This document shows, piece after piece, positions 27,414-35,403 of a stretch of 38,605 nt of DNA. The notes below the pieces were generated by a model. The model worked only from the letters and a program-made list of their open reading frames with translations. It ran no database searches and was not told where the DNA came from. This DNA comes from Rhodobacterales bacterium (GTDB lineage Bacteria; Myxococcota_A; UBA796; GCA-2862545): contig JAACDH010000629.1 of assembly GCA_009936995.1 (NCBI GenBank), positions 1 through 38,605 of the forward strand, read 5' to 3'. How positions within the stretch are numbered: the stretch's first letter is position 1; the number at the start of each line of letters is the position of its first letter. The translations under genes and the position numbers were made by a program.

Positions 27414-28832
27414 ATGTCCGAGATCCAAACCCGCCTCGTCGCCCTCGGCGAATCCCGCATCACTCCTGCGGTACTCAATGCGCTTGACTTTGTCGTTCCC
27501 GGCGAATGGGAGAACGTCACCAGCCTCGAAGAGGCCATCGAGTCGTACCTCGACATCACCGATCCCGTCGAAGTGGCGAAGATCAAGGCGCGGGCCGAGG
27601 AGCTCTACGCCTCGCAGCCGCACTACGCCCGTGCCCTCAAGTTGTACGCAGCGGCCGACAGTGTCGACAAAGTTGCGGCCGCCGCTGTGTTGGCGAAACA
27701 AGCCGGCAAGGCCTTCGACCTCTTGTCTATTCTAGACCGATTCACGCCCAAGGCCGAGACCACCCAAGCCATCGACGCCGCCCTTAAATTGGCCGTCGAG
27801 CTCGCGGCCTTCGCCTGCTTGCGCGGCATTCCGCTCACCTCTTTGGCCGACGCGAAGGCCTTCCCGGCCACCCTGGCAACCTACGCCCGCGCCGACATGA
27901 TGCGCCTGGCCGCTTGGATCACCCTCGACGGCGTCATCCCGCTGGGCCCTGAGTTCGTCAGCAAAGTCCACGCCACCATCTCCGAGACCGATACGTCAAT
28001 TCTCACCAACAACGCGCTGTTCAAGCAGCTCGCCGGTGTGCTCCCCGGCGGCGACCCCGAGGGCCAGAAGGGCTTCATCCTGTCTTCTCTCGACAGCGCC
28101 AACGGCTACGTCACCGAGTTCGTGTCGGCCCAGGGTATTACCCAGGCGTCTCTCGCGGGAACAATGGGGACGTTGTTCAACGTCGCCGACACCAGCATGG
28201 ACGTGCTCGGTGCCACCCTCGACGCCTCCACCGACTACTTCGCCCACACGGGCGTGCAGTCCGTGGCCCGGGTGCTGGTCCACGACGCTGAAGAGAGTCT
28301 TGCGGCGACCGTTCCGCCGCCGCTTCCCGTGGCCCAAGCCGACGCGCCGGTCGTGGTCCCCGAAGAAGAGGCCGGTGTTTCTCCCTGGTTCAAGGCCGCC
28401 GCTGTGATCGGTGGTGGCGCCGCTGTGGTCGGTGCCGGCATCGCGGTGGGCAACATGCTCTTCCGTGGCAACGCCGATGACGAAGACGAAGATGAAGACG
28501 AGCTAGACGACGCCGATCTGGGTGTGGACGCCGAGCTCGACGGGCTCGACGACAACCAGCTCGAGGCCCGCGAGGCGGGTCTTCGGATGCGCGCGCGACG
28601 CGCCATGGACAACGGCGCCAGTGAGGAAGAGCTCGATGCGCTGCGCCAAGAACGACGTCGTATGCGTCGTGCCCGTCGACGTCGCGGTCGCGGTCGCGGT
28701 GGTCTTCGCGGTGGCGGTCGTCGCGGTGGCGGCGGCGGTCGTCGCGGTGGCGGTCGTCGCGGTGGCGGCGGTGGTCGTCGCGGTGGCGGCGGCGGTCGCG
28801 GTGGCGGTCGTCGCGGTGGCCGCCGAGGCTAG
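27414..28832 (+). CDS. Membrane protein with acidic linker and RGG-rich C-terminal tail
   Basis: A 472-residue protein, ATG 27414 with an AGGAG site. Residues 1-300 are mostly helical (MSEIQTRLVALGESRITPAV, AEELYASQPHYARALKLYAA) without a family I know, and contain no cysteine cluster or enzyme motif. A Pro-rich linker leads to one hydrophobic segment (about 325-350, FKAAAVIGGGAAVVGAGIAV). After it come an acidic run (about 353-382, DEDEDEDELDD), a charged helix rich in Arg and Glu, and a final 50 residues made almost only of Arg and Gly (from about 420). RGG/RG tails bind RNA or drive condensates in eukaryotes; in bacteria they are rare. By its basic charge the tail is probably cytoplasmic. 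Function unknown. Confidence 0.88.
   Translation: MSEIQTRLVALGESRITPAVLNALDFVVPGEWENVTSLEEAIESYLDITDPVEVAKIKARAEELYASQPHYARALKLYAAADSVDKVAAAAVLAKQAGKAFDLLSILDRFTPKAETTQAIDAALKLAVELAAFACLRGIPLTSLADAKAFPATLATYARADMMRLAAWITLDGVIPLGPEFVSKVHATISETDTSILTNNALFKQLAGVLPGGDPEGQKGFILSSLDSANGYVTEFVSAQGITQASLAGTMGTLFNVADTSMDVLGATLDASTDYFAHTGVQSVARVLVHDAEESLAATVPPPLPVAQADAPVVVPEEEAGVSPWFKAAAVIGGGAAVVGAGIAVGNMLFRGNADDEDEDEDELDDADLGVDAELDGLDDNQLEAREAGLRMRARRAMDNGASEEELDALRQERRRMRRARRRRGRGRGGLRGGGRRGGGGGRRGGGRRGGGGGRRGGGGGRGGGRRGGRRG
28677..28829 (+). repeat. GC-rich CGN/GGN low-complexity tract coding the RGG tail
   Basis: Imperfect tandem units of CGTCGCGGTGGCGG type encode Arg-Arg-Gly-Gly blocks. The tract is prone to slippage, so its length may vary between strains or assemblies. 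The minus-strand reading gives only spurious His/Asp/Arg-rich frames. Confidence 0.85.
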
Positions 28833-28854
28833 ATGCTGCCCGGGTGGCCAAACC

Positions 28855-29667
28855 CTACAGGGGTTGGCTGTCCATGCTGACCCGGGGGGCTTCGACAGAG
28901 CCGTTGAGCGTGCCCAGCAGGGGTACATCGCCGTTGAACGTCATGTCTATGCCGTAGTTATCGGGGTCGAGCTGACCGATCGCGGGGAAGTTGTACGTAA
29001 ACCAACCGACCAGGTCGACACCTGCGTCGCCGCTGATCACGCCGAGCTCGGTGATGTCGAGGTCGAACACGTAGTTGAGCGGGATGCTGATCACGATGGA
29101 AATGAGGCATTCGCCGTTGCCTTCGCCGCGGATGCCGTATTCATCGACCCAGATGACCGAGGAGCCGACGCAAGCCACGGGAATGTTCTGGATGGTGCCG
29201 TTGACCCTGAGGACGCCGGCATAGGTGCCGCCGCCCTTGGCCTGGACGAGCAGACCGCCCATCGTATGCGCCAGATGGTCGCCATTGGGCAGGGTAGCCT
29301 GGGCGGTGAGAGCGTGGATGCCTACGTCGAGATCATCCGCTTCGAACGCGAGGCCTTGGTGGAACCAGCTCTCTTGGCGGTCGCTGGACCACTCGACGTC
29401 GGTGGACTCGAGGAAGGTGCCATCGGCGGCGACCAGCTCGGCCTCGAAGGAAGCGACCTGGTCGTAGGTGATAAACTCGCCGCTGGTGGGCGACACGATG
29501 TGCAAGGTGGCGCCGTCGTATTGGCTGGTGTCGGGCGCCTCTTCTTCGGAGGGATCTTGGGCCCAGGGTTCTTCGACCCAGCCGCTGACTGACTCTGCGT
29601 CGCCATCGGGGAATTGGACGGTGCCAGGACTGCAAGCGACGAGCAAAAATAGGGGTATGAGACGCAT
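28855..29667 (-). CDS. Predicted lipoprotein with Ig-like features
   Basis: A 270-residue exported protein with a short lipoprotein signal (MRLIPLFLLVAC, Cys12). An acidic linker follows (about 15-50). The central part (LHIVSPTSGEFITYDQVASF, then EWSSDRQESWFHQG and GIHALTAQATLPNG) has the look of one bacterial Ig-like or cadherin-type repeat. A second beta-rich half follows (GVLRVNGTIQ to the end). It converges with the RGG-protein gene, 22 bases apart. Binding role plausible, not shown. Confidence 0.78.
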   Translation of the reverse strand: MRLIPLFLLVACSPGTVQFPDGDAESVSGWVEEPWAQDPSEEEAPDTSQYDGATLHIVSPTSGEFITYDQVASFEAELVAADGTFLESTDVEWSSDRQESWFHQGLAFEADDLDVGIHALTAQATLPNGDHLAHTMGGLLVQAKGGGTYAGVLRVNGTIQNIPVACVGSSVIWVDEYGIRGEGNGECLISIVISIPLNYVFDLDITELGVISGDAGVDLVGWFTYNFPAIGQLDPDNYGIDMTFNGDVPLLGTLNGSVEAPRVSMDSQPL

Positions 29668-29783
29668 GGGGAGTCTTTCCTAAGATCCAGATGACTGGGG
29701 TCTACACCATTTTTCGGTTTTCCGCTCGGGTTTGTTGAGCGGTTGACCACTTCGCGAGGGGCCCCGTTGGGATAAGCGGTGTC

Positions 29784-30743
29784 ATGCGCCTTGCTACCCC
29801 TGTCATCTCTGTTCGCGGTCTGAGTCGGACGTTTGGAGACCGCATCGCACTACAGTCGTTAGACTTTCAGATGGGTCTTGGCGAAGTCGTGGCGCTGCTG
29901 GGGCCGAATGGTGCGGGGAAGTCCACGTGCATGAAGGTGCTGACGGGCTACCTGGCGCCTTCGGCCGGCACCGTCGAAGTCTGCGGTGTAAACCTACTTA
30001 CCCATCCGCAACAGGCGCAGCAGCATCTGGGCTACTTGCCCGAGCATGCGCCGGCGGATGACGACGTGACCGTTCGGGCGTGGCTGCATTTCGCGGGGCG
30101 GGTTCGCGGTCTGGGCACGTCGGAGCGCGCTCGCGCTATCGAGCGAGTGACGGAGAGCTGCGATCTAACCGACCGGCTCGGTCAGATGATTGGGACGCTT
30201 TCCCGAGGGTATCGACAACGAGTTGGTTTAGCGAGCGCGCTGTTGCATAACCCCACAGTGCTGATTCTCGACGAGCCCACCACCGGCCTGGACCCCAATC
30301 AAATCGCCGAGATTCGCTCCGTTATCCGGCAAATTGGCGAGCGGCGCACGGTCATCTTGAGCACCCACGTGCTCTCCGAGGTGCAGGCGCTGTGCGATCG
30401 GGCGCTGGTGCTGCATCAAGGGCGTCTGGTCGCCGATCGAGATGTGCAGTCCTTGTCCGAAGAGGGGGATGGTCAGCGGCTTACACTGGGTCTTGGACAC
30501 GGCAAAGTGCAGATCGCCCAGGCCGAGCTCCTCCGTCAATTGGGCCAGCTGGAGGGTGTGCAGAAGGTCCACCTGGCGACCGCCGTCGATGAGGCCCATC
30601 GTGTGCAGCTACAGTCTCGGACGGATATTCGCGAAACCGTGTATCGCTGGGCGGTAAATGGGGGGCATGTGCTGGTGCACCTCGATATTCAGCATCAGCG
30701 TCTGGAAGAGGTCTTTCGGCAGCTCACCAAGGAGAACTCATGA
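29784..30743 (+). CDS. ABC transporter ATP-binding protein (GldA/ABC-2 export type)
   Basis: A 319-residue nucleotide-binding subunit. Walker A GPNGAGKST lies at about 38-46, the Q-loop region is YLPEHAPADDDVTV, the signature is LSRGYRQRVGLASAL and Walker B is VLILDEPTTGLDP, followed by the H-loop STHVLSEV. The PEHxPxxxDxTV segment and the extended C-terminus place it near the GldA and ABC-2 groups, which power export or gliding. No permease is adjacent: the next gene, overlapping by ATGA, is selB. The membrane partner must be encoded elsewhere or upstream of its own operon. Confidence 0.92.
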   Translation: MRLATPVISVRGLSRTFGDRIALQSLDFQMGLGEVVALLGPNGAGKSTCMKVLTGYLAPSAGTVEVCGVNLLTHPQQAQQHLGYLPEHAPADDDVTVRAWLHFAGRVRGLGTSERARAIERVTESCDLTDRLGQMIGTLSRGYRQRVGLASALLHNPTVLILDEPTTGLDPNQIAEIRSVIRQIGERRTVILSTHVLSEVQALCDRALVLHQGRLVADRDVQSLSEEGDGQRLTLGLGHGKVQIAQAELLRQLGQLEGVQKVHLATAVDEAHRVQLQSRTDIRETVYRWAVNGGHVLVHLDIQHQRLEEVFRQLTKENS

Positions 30744-32590
30744 GCGCAGGGCGCGGCCTAGTGGTCGGCACAGCGGGGCATATCGACCACGGGAAAACTT
30801 CTATGGTGCGGTCGTTGACGGGTGTGAACCTCGATCAACTCCCCGAAGAGCAGGCCCGAGGCATTACCATTGCGCTTGGGTTCACGGCGTTGGACTTGCC
30901 CACTGGCCGCCGGACCGCGTTCGTGGATTGTCCGGGTCATGAGCGTCTGGTTCGGACGATGGTGGCGGGGGCGACCGGGATCGACGCCGTGTTGCTCTGT
31001 GTCTCGGCCACCGATGGCATGATGCCTCAGACCCGTGAGCACTTGGCGATTCTTCAGCTGCTCGGATTGAGAACGGGCGCAGTGGTGCTCACCATGGCCG
31101 ATCTCGTCGACGAGGAGATGCTCGAGCTGTGCCTGGAAGACGTGGCCGAAGGTGTCGCGGGTACCTTCCTTGAAGGTGCACCTGTCGTGGCCTTCTCCGC
31201 GGTGACGGATGTCGGAAAGCAAGCGCTCATCGACGTGATCGACGCCTTCCCCGACACAGACAGAGGCGAGGACGGCCCGTTTCGACTGCCGGTTGACCGA
31301 ACCTTCGTCCGCGACGGCTTTGGCACGGTCGTCACCGGGACCACCTGGTCGGGCACCCTCAAAGACGGCGCCACTGTGCGCCTGCTTCCCGGCGACCAAA
31401 CGGCCCGAGTTCGCGGCATTCAGAGCCATGGACTGGCGTCGGGTGTGGCCACGTCTGGCGCTCGAACCGCGCTGAACTTGGCGGGCGTCGACCGCGATCA
31501 AGTGCCTCGGGGAACGGTGATCAGCGACGCCGAGCTGCCCTGTCCGCACATGATCGACGTGATGTACCGGCACCTTTCGTCCGCGCCTCCGTTGGAGGAT
31601 GGCAGCCCGGTCCGCGTGTTGTTGGGGACCAGCGAGTGCATGGGCCGCATCCACGCCGCGGCTGACCTCGACGTCTTCGCGCCCGGTGTGGCGAAGCCCG
31701 CGCAGATCCGTCTCGAAGCTCCGCTTCCCTGCCTCCCCGGTGACCGCTTCATTCTCCGTCGGACCAGCCCCATGGAGACGTTGGGCGGTGGAGAGATCCT
31801 CGACCCGTGGACCGTGAAGATGCGGCGAAAGAACCGGATCGCCTGGGGGGGCCAGCTGAAGCGCTTGGCCGCGGGCGACCCGTTGGTGTGGCTGGAGCGC
31901 GCCGGAGAGGAGGGCCTCGATCCAAAAGACTGGAAGCGACGGAGCGGAGACACCGAGAAAGCGTTGATGCTGGGCGGCCGGAGTTTTGCGCCGCGAATTG
32001 TGGGTCGACTCGAGGGCGTACTGCTGGAGTCCTTGGGTGCGTTCCACCTGGCCCAACCCATGGCGCTGGGGGCGCAGCGGCGAGAGTTGAGGCGGGCTCG
32101 CTTGGGAGATCTAGATGAGCGGGTCTTTGATGCCCTGGTGGAACGACTCTCCAGCGCCAACACCGTGTTGGTGGATGGCCCCATGGTCCGGGTGCGGGGC
32201 TTCGAGTTAGCGCTGACGCCCGCACAAGCGCGCTTGAAGAAGACCATCCAAGAGACGATTCACGCCGCTGGCCTGGACGGCCTGAAGCCCAAAGATCTAC
32301 ACGAGGTGCACAAGGACGACGAGGTGGCCGCGCTCCTTCGCTTGATCGAGGCCGAGGACTTCGCGCAGCAGACCGCTGGTTTGGGATGGATCTCCCGAGA
32401 TGCTCGGAACGAACTGCGAACCAAGCTCCAGGGTTGGTTGCAGGACCACGCCACCCTCAAGCCCGGCGACTTCAAAGCGCTCACCGGACTCACCCGTCGG
32501 GCGGCCATTCCGCTGATGGAGTACAGCGACGGCTTAAAGTGGACGGTTCGGGCGGCGGATGGGCGGGTGCCGGGGCCAGCGTTGGTCTGA
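30740..32590 (+). CDS. selB: Selenocysteine-specific elongation factor SelB
   Basis: A 616-residue GTPase that delivers Sec-tRNA(Sec) to UGA codons by binding the SECIS element. G1 is GTAGHIDHGKTS (10-21), switch I RGITIALGF (40-48), and G3 DCPGHE (63-68), the SelB-typical set. The guanine-specificity motif reads TMADLVDE where TKAD or NKxD is usual. EF-Tu-like domains 2 and 3 follow (FVRDGFGTVVTGT), then winged-helix repeats. The last (LKPGDFKALTGLTRRAAIPLMEYSDG) matches the WH4 SECIS-binding end, so the protein is complete. ATG 30740 has AAGGAG and overlaps the ABC stop. No selA, selC or selD is in the window. The peroxiredoxin at 884-1312 is a probable client. Confidence 0.97.
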   Translation: MSAGRGLVVGTAGHIDHGKTSMVRSLTGVNLDQLPEEQARGITIALGFTALDLPTGRRTAFVDCPGHERLVRTMVAGATGIDAVLLCVSATDGMMPQTREHLAILQLLGLRTGAVVLTMADLVDEEMLELCLEDVAEGVAGTFLEGAPVVAFSAVTDVGKQALIDVIDAFPDTDRGEDGPFRLPVDRTFVRDGFGTVVTGTTWSGTLKDGATVRLLPGDQTARVRGIQSHGLASGVATSGARTALNLAGVDRDQVPRGTVISDAELPCPHMIDVMYRHLSSAPPLEDGSPVRVLLGTSECMGRIHAAADLDVFAPGVAKPAQIRLEAPLPCLPGDRFILRRTSPMETLGGGEILDPWTVKMRRKNRIAWGGQLKRLAAGDPLVWLERAGEEGLDPKDWKRRSGDTEKALMLGGRSFAPRIVGRLEGVLLESLGAFHLAQPMALGAQRRELRRARLGDLDERVFDALVERLSSANTVLVDGPMVRVRGFELALTPAQARLKKTIQETIHAAGLDGLKPKDLHEVHKDDEVAALLRLIEAEDFAQQTAGLGWISRDARNELRTKLQGWLQDHATLKPGDFKALTGLTRRAAIPLMEYSDGLKWTVRAADGRVPGPALV

Positions 32591-32599
32591 CTGAGCCCA

Positions 32600-32928
32600 G
32601 CAAGGTGCACCTGGCGGCCGGCGGCCGAGCGCTGAGAGCCCTAAAGGAGTGGATGGTTCGTGCGCGCCACAGGCCAATTCAGCAACAAGCAGAGGCTCTC
32701 GCCCGATAGATGAGAGAGCATTACCGCTACGATGGTGTTCCGGGTAACTCGAGCGCCATTGCCAGGTTTCGCCATGTGGCGACCCGGCACGGGTGGCGAG
32801 CACTTGGCCGTCGTGGCCAACGGTATCTCTCTTGGGCTCGTTTCAGTCAAATCGAGCGCCGATACCCCTTACTGCGGGCCAGGCTGCCACCTTGGCGCCA
32901 CCGGCCAGTTCGAAAGGCAAATGTGTGA
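32600..32928 (+). pseudogene. Fragment of group II intron reverse transcriptase/maturase, C-terminal part with nonsense codon
   Basis: In one frame after the selB stop the sequence reads GGRALRALKEWMVRARHRPI, about ten residues, a TAG at 32707-32709, then MREHYRYDGVPGNSSAIARF, WRALGRRGQRYLSWARFSQI and ERRYPL. This is the maturase (X) domain end of bacterial group II intron-encoded proteins, whose usual text is LKEWxxxxRHxPL, LxxKLRGHYxYYGVxGN, then R-R-S-Q-R and W-x-R-F. The stop codon falls where the family has the Lys of KLRGHY, suggesting AAG to TAG. The reverse transcriptase core (YADD) is missing, so this is a 5'-truncated, inactive remnant. The exact left border is uncertain. Confidence 0.82.
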
Positions 32929-33024
32929 ACCGAGGAGCCGGATGCGGGAATTAGGCACGTCGGGATCTGTGGGGAGCCGGTGAGGGGAGTCACCGGTCTA
33001 CACGATCTCTCACCGGCCTACCCG
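32600..33024 (+). mobile_element. 3' remnant of a group II intron
   Basis: The maturase fragment is followed by a degenerate domain V starting GAGCCGGATGCGGGAA at 32935, retaining the AGC triad (32936-32938) and the CG bulge but carrying mismatches in both helices, so it probably cannot splice. A domain VI-like hairpin follows (CCGGTGA ... TCACCGG, 32978-32997), then CTAC. A near-copy, TCACCGG(T/C)CTAC(A/C)CGA(T/C), recurs at 32990-33006 and 33010-33026, so the 3' junction lies within one of the two. It sits just downstream of selB, which it does not disrupt. Confidence 0.75.
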
Positions 33025-33167
33025 ACCTCGTCAACAGTTGGGTCACGACGTTTCGGCTGCGGATTGCGGAGCTTCGTGGTTTGCGAGTTACGTCCGATAA
33101 CCAAGAAAATGTCAAGTGACCCGATATGGGGCGGCCTTGCGTTAATACGCAACACCACAGGTAGGAC
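33025..33167 (+). promoter_or_regulatory. Leader with inverted repeat at 33137-33152, possible operator
   Basis: TTGCGT (33137-33142) and ACGCAA (33147-33152) form a perfect inverted repeat with a TAAT spacer, ending 15 bases before the start codon at 33168. It could be a dimeric regulator site or an RNA hairpin near the ribosome site. No clear -35/-10 pair found. Confidence 0.3.
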
Positions 33168-34790
33168 ATGCTCTCTCTGCTCATTTTCGCCGCCCACAGC
33201 TGGGCCGCCGACCCCACAGTCGCCATTTCATTCTCCGACGACCTTGAGTTCCGATTCTACCAGGACGAAGCCCCCTACAAGTATGTGGAGCAAGTCAATA
33301 GGCTGAACACCTCCGCGACCTCCAATGCACTCACGTTGCAGCTGCAGGTTGATGAGGTGGTTCTGTTTGCGAATCAATACACTCAAGCGGGCACGCTCTA
33401 CACCGAGCGAGTTCTTGTCGACCCAGACCTGTTTTCTCCACTCCCTGGGTTTGCCTACGCCAACGTCGAGAAAATCAGGCTTCGCCTTGAACAAGACGAC
33501 TACTCACTGTCGCTTGGCGATGTGTATGCCGCGTTCGGGCGCGGTCTAGCGCTCAACGTGAATCGGAACGTCGACATCGACATCGACTCATCCATCCAGG
33601 GCGCCAAGATGGTATACCGTCCTGGTCCCTGGGATATTATCGTCGTAGCCGGCCAACTTAACCGCCAACAGGTTTTACAATACAACCCCAATGGTCCTAT
33701 CTATGGCGACCGGCGGCACGCCGTCGGTGGTGCACGCGTTGAACGGTTCGGTTTGGGGCCCGCAAACCTCGGGGCCCATGTCGTTGCCTACGATTTCGTC
33801 CGCGATACAGGATGGATTCCGGGTTTCGAAGAACTCGGCACTGCGATAGACACGCTTACGGCAGGTCTAACGCTGGAATTTTTTGGGGTTGCCGGGGCCG
33901 ACTGGTACCTAGAAGGCGATGTATTCACATTTCCTTCCGGAGAATTCCCCGCCGTTCTTGACGGAGAATACGATGGCCCCGGGCACGCCCTGTACGGGTC
34001 TACTAGCTTCTACCCTGGCAAATTCGTTTTTCTGATTGAAGGGAAAAAGTACCTAAGTACCGAGAGAGTCAATACCGGCCTCACTTTTGGAAACGAGCAA
34101 TACGAAGTCGTCGCGGGGCCAACGCTTGAGTACGAGCGCGCGATCAATTTAGGAAGCAGCAAGGCGTTGAACTCGAACGACATCTACGGTGGGCGATTGC
34201 GTGTCGACTGGGCAGCCATCCCAGCTGAACTCACACCCTACTTGGCCCTCGCGGTATCTCGAGACCTAGAGTACCACGATAGCGAAAGCGCAGAAACCAT
34301 TGTGCATGCTGTTTCGGGCGTCGAGATACTGGGCCACACATCAGCCATTATCAATTCCGGGTACCGCGTAGACAAGCGCGATAGAGTAGCACTCGGTGCT
34401 GATAAACAATGCCATGCCGATGCGGGCGTCGTGTTTCCAATTGCTGGAGCCTTCCACGGTGACATTGCTCTCGACGCCCAAAGATTAATACGAGGTGTCG
34501 ACAAGATTCAGGCCCCCGACTTTACTACGATCAGTAGCGGCGTCGGAGTTGCCACGGGCACAGCTTCTCTTACCTGGTTCACGGATTTCACCGATCAACC
34601 AGAGAGCGGCGTTGGCAATCTGGGAGAACACGTATTCGGAGCAGCAGAGCTACAGATCAAGACGTCTAGTCACCTCACGTTGAAAGCATTCGGCGGCGCC
34701 TACAAGGCTGGTATTCGCTGCGCGGGTGGCCAGTGTCGCGTTTTGCCTGGCTTTGCCGGCGGCAGAGTAAGCGCTCAGACTCAATTTTGA
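33168..34790 (+). CDS. Exported outer-membrane-barrel-like protein (DUF6029-like)
   Basis: A 540-residue protein with a short signal peptide (MLSLLIFAAHSWAADP), beginning at ATG 33168 after AGGTAGGA. The mature part alternates polar and hydrophobic residues with many aromatic turns (YEVVAGPTLEYERAINLG, GRLRVDWAAIPAELTPYLAL) and ends with an aromatic residue (QTQF), as in outer-membrane beta-barrels. The ending GIRCAGGQCRVLPGFAG and the overall layout recall DUF6029-type proteins, a tentative match. Codon use and GC (roughly 50%, lower in places such as 34021-34080) differ from the neighbours at over 60%, suggesting acquisition by transfer. It is first of three exported-protein genes. Confidence 0.8.
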   Translation: MLSLLIFAAHSWAADPTVAISFSDDLEFRFYQDEAPYKYVEQVNRLNTSATSNALTLQLQVDEVVLFANQYTQAGTLYTERVLVDPDLFSPLPGFAYANVEKIRLRLEQDDYSLSLGDVYAAFGRGLALNVNRNVDIDIDSSIQGAKMVYRPGPWDIIVVAGQLNRQQVLQYNPNGPIYGDRRHAVGGARVERFGLGPANLGAHVVAYDFVRDTGWIPGFEELGTAIDTLTAGLTLEFFGVAGADWYLEGDVFTFPSGEFPAVLDGEYDGPGHALYGSTSFYPGKFVFLIEGKKYLSTERVNTGLTFGNEQYEVVAGPTLEYERAINLGSSKALNSNDIYGGRLRVDWAAIPAELTPYLALAVSRDLEYHDSESAETIVHAVSGVEILGHTSAIINSGYRVDKRDRVALGADKQCHADAGVVFPIAGAFHGDIALDAQRLIRGVDKIQAPDFTTISSGVGVATGTASLTWFTDFTDQPESGVGNLGEHVFGAAELQIKTSSHLTLKAFGGAYKAGIRCAGGQCRVLPGFAGGRVSAQTQF

Positions 34791-34847
34791 TCGGTTATGG
34801 TGCTGTGTACGAAAGTGAATCCCGCGCCACATTAAAAGGGAAAACGG

Positions 34848-35377
34848 ATGCATAGCGTGATCTTCGGCGAGGCCACATTGCTTGGACTCACCACGTCAGC
34901 GACTGCGGCCGTCGTCAACTGTTGCGGCACAGCTAACAGCGATAGAATATTCAGCGCAAGCGGCGTTGATGTCATCATCGGACTCGATGGTGATGGTTTA
35001 ATTTACGGCATGGACGGAGGCGACATCATCTGCGCCGGCGAAGGAAACGATACGGTCATCGCAGGTGATGGTGATGATTTCGTCTGGGGTAGTGGTGGTG
35101 TCGACTACATCTGGGCAGCAACCCCCTCTACGGCACCGACGCCGTCGATAATATTTGGGGCAACGCTGGCGATGATGTCTTTAGGGGTGGCAAATTGGAG
35201 ACCACTGCCGTTGGCGACTTGGACGAAGACTGGATTGACGGCGGAAGCGGCACAGTCGACACCCGCTGGTACTGGGCCGGATACATCGGCGAATACACTC
35301 AGAACTGCGAGACGAACGACTACTTCGCTAACTCTCCAGCCTCGTCTGGCCAAGCTTGCGGCGAATCGGCCCCCTAA
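34848..35377 (+). pseudogene. Ca-binding (RTX-like) repeat protein, frameshifted
   Basis: From ATG 34848 (AAAGGG upstream) a signal-like start is followed by GGDIICAGEGNDTVIAGDGD, nonapeptide repeats of the haemolysin-type calcium-binding family that form a parallel beta-roll. At about 35112-35116 the natural text jumps frame. The +2 frame continues GSNPLYGTDAVDNIWGNAGD, DVFRGGKLETTAVGD and on to CGESAP, stop at 35377. One G appears to be missing (TGGGC for TGGGGC), so the intact product would be about 176 residues. As it stands the frame reads on to 35402 in unnatural Thr/Pro/Arg-rich sequence and overlaps the next gene's leader. Genuine mutation or sequencing error cannot be told apart here. 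Confidence 0.72.
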
Positions 35378-35403
35378 ACACTCACACTTTCTTCGGAGTT
35401 GAT

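Noticed and set aside
28677-28829. CRISPR-like or tandem non-coding repeat
   Set aside because: The repeat is in frame and codes for the Arg/Gly tail; there are no spacers.
28522-29592. 356-codon plus-strand frame across the RGG gene end and the next lipoprotein
   Set aside because: It is out of frame in the repeat (Val/Ala run) and antisense to a lipoprotein gene with a clear signal peptide.
32591-33167. Expected selC or selA next to selB
   Set aside because: The stretch is a group II intron remnant; I could find neither a tRNA-Sec signature nor a SelA frame.
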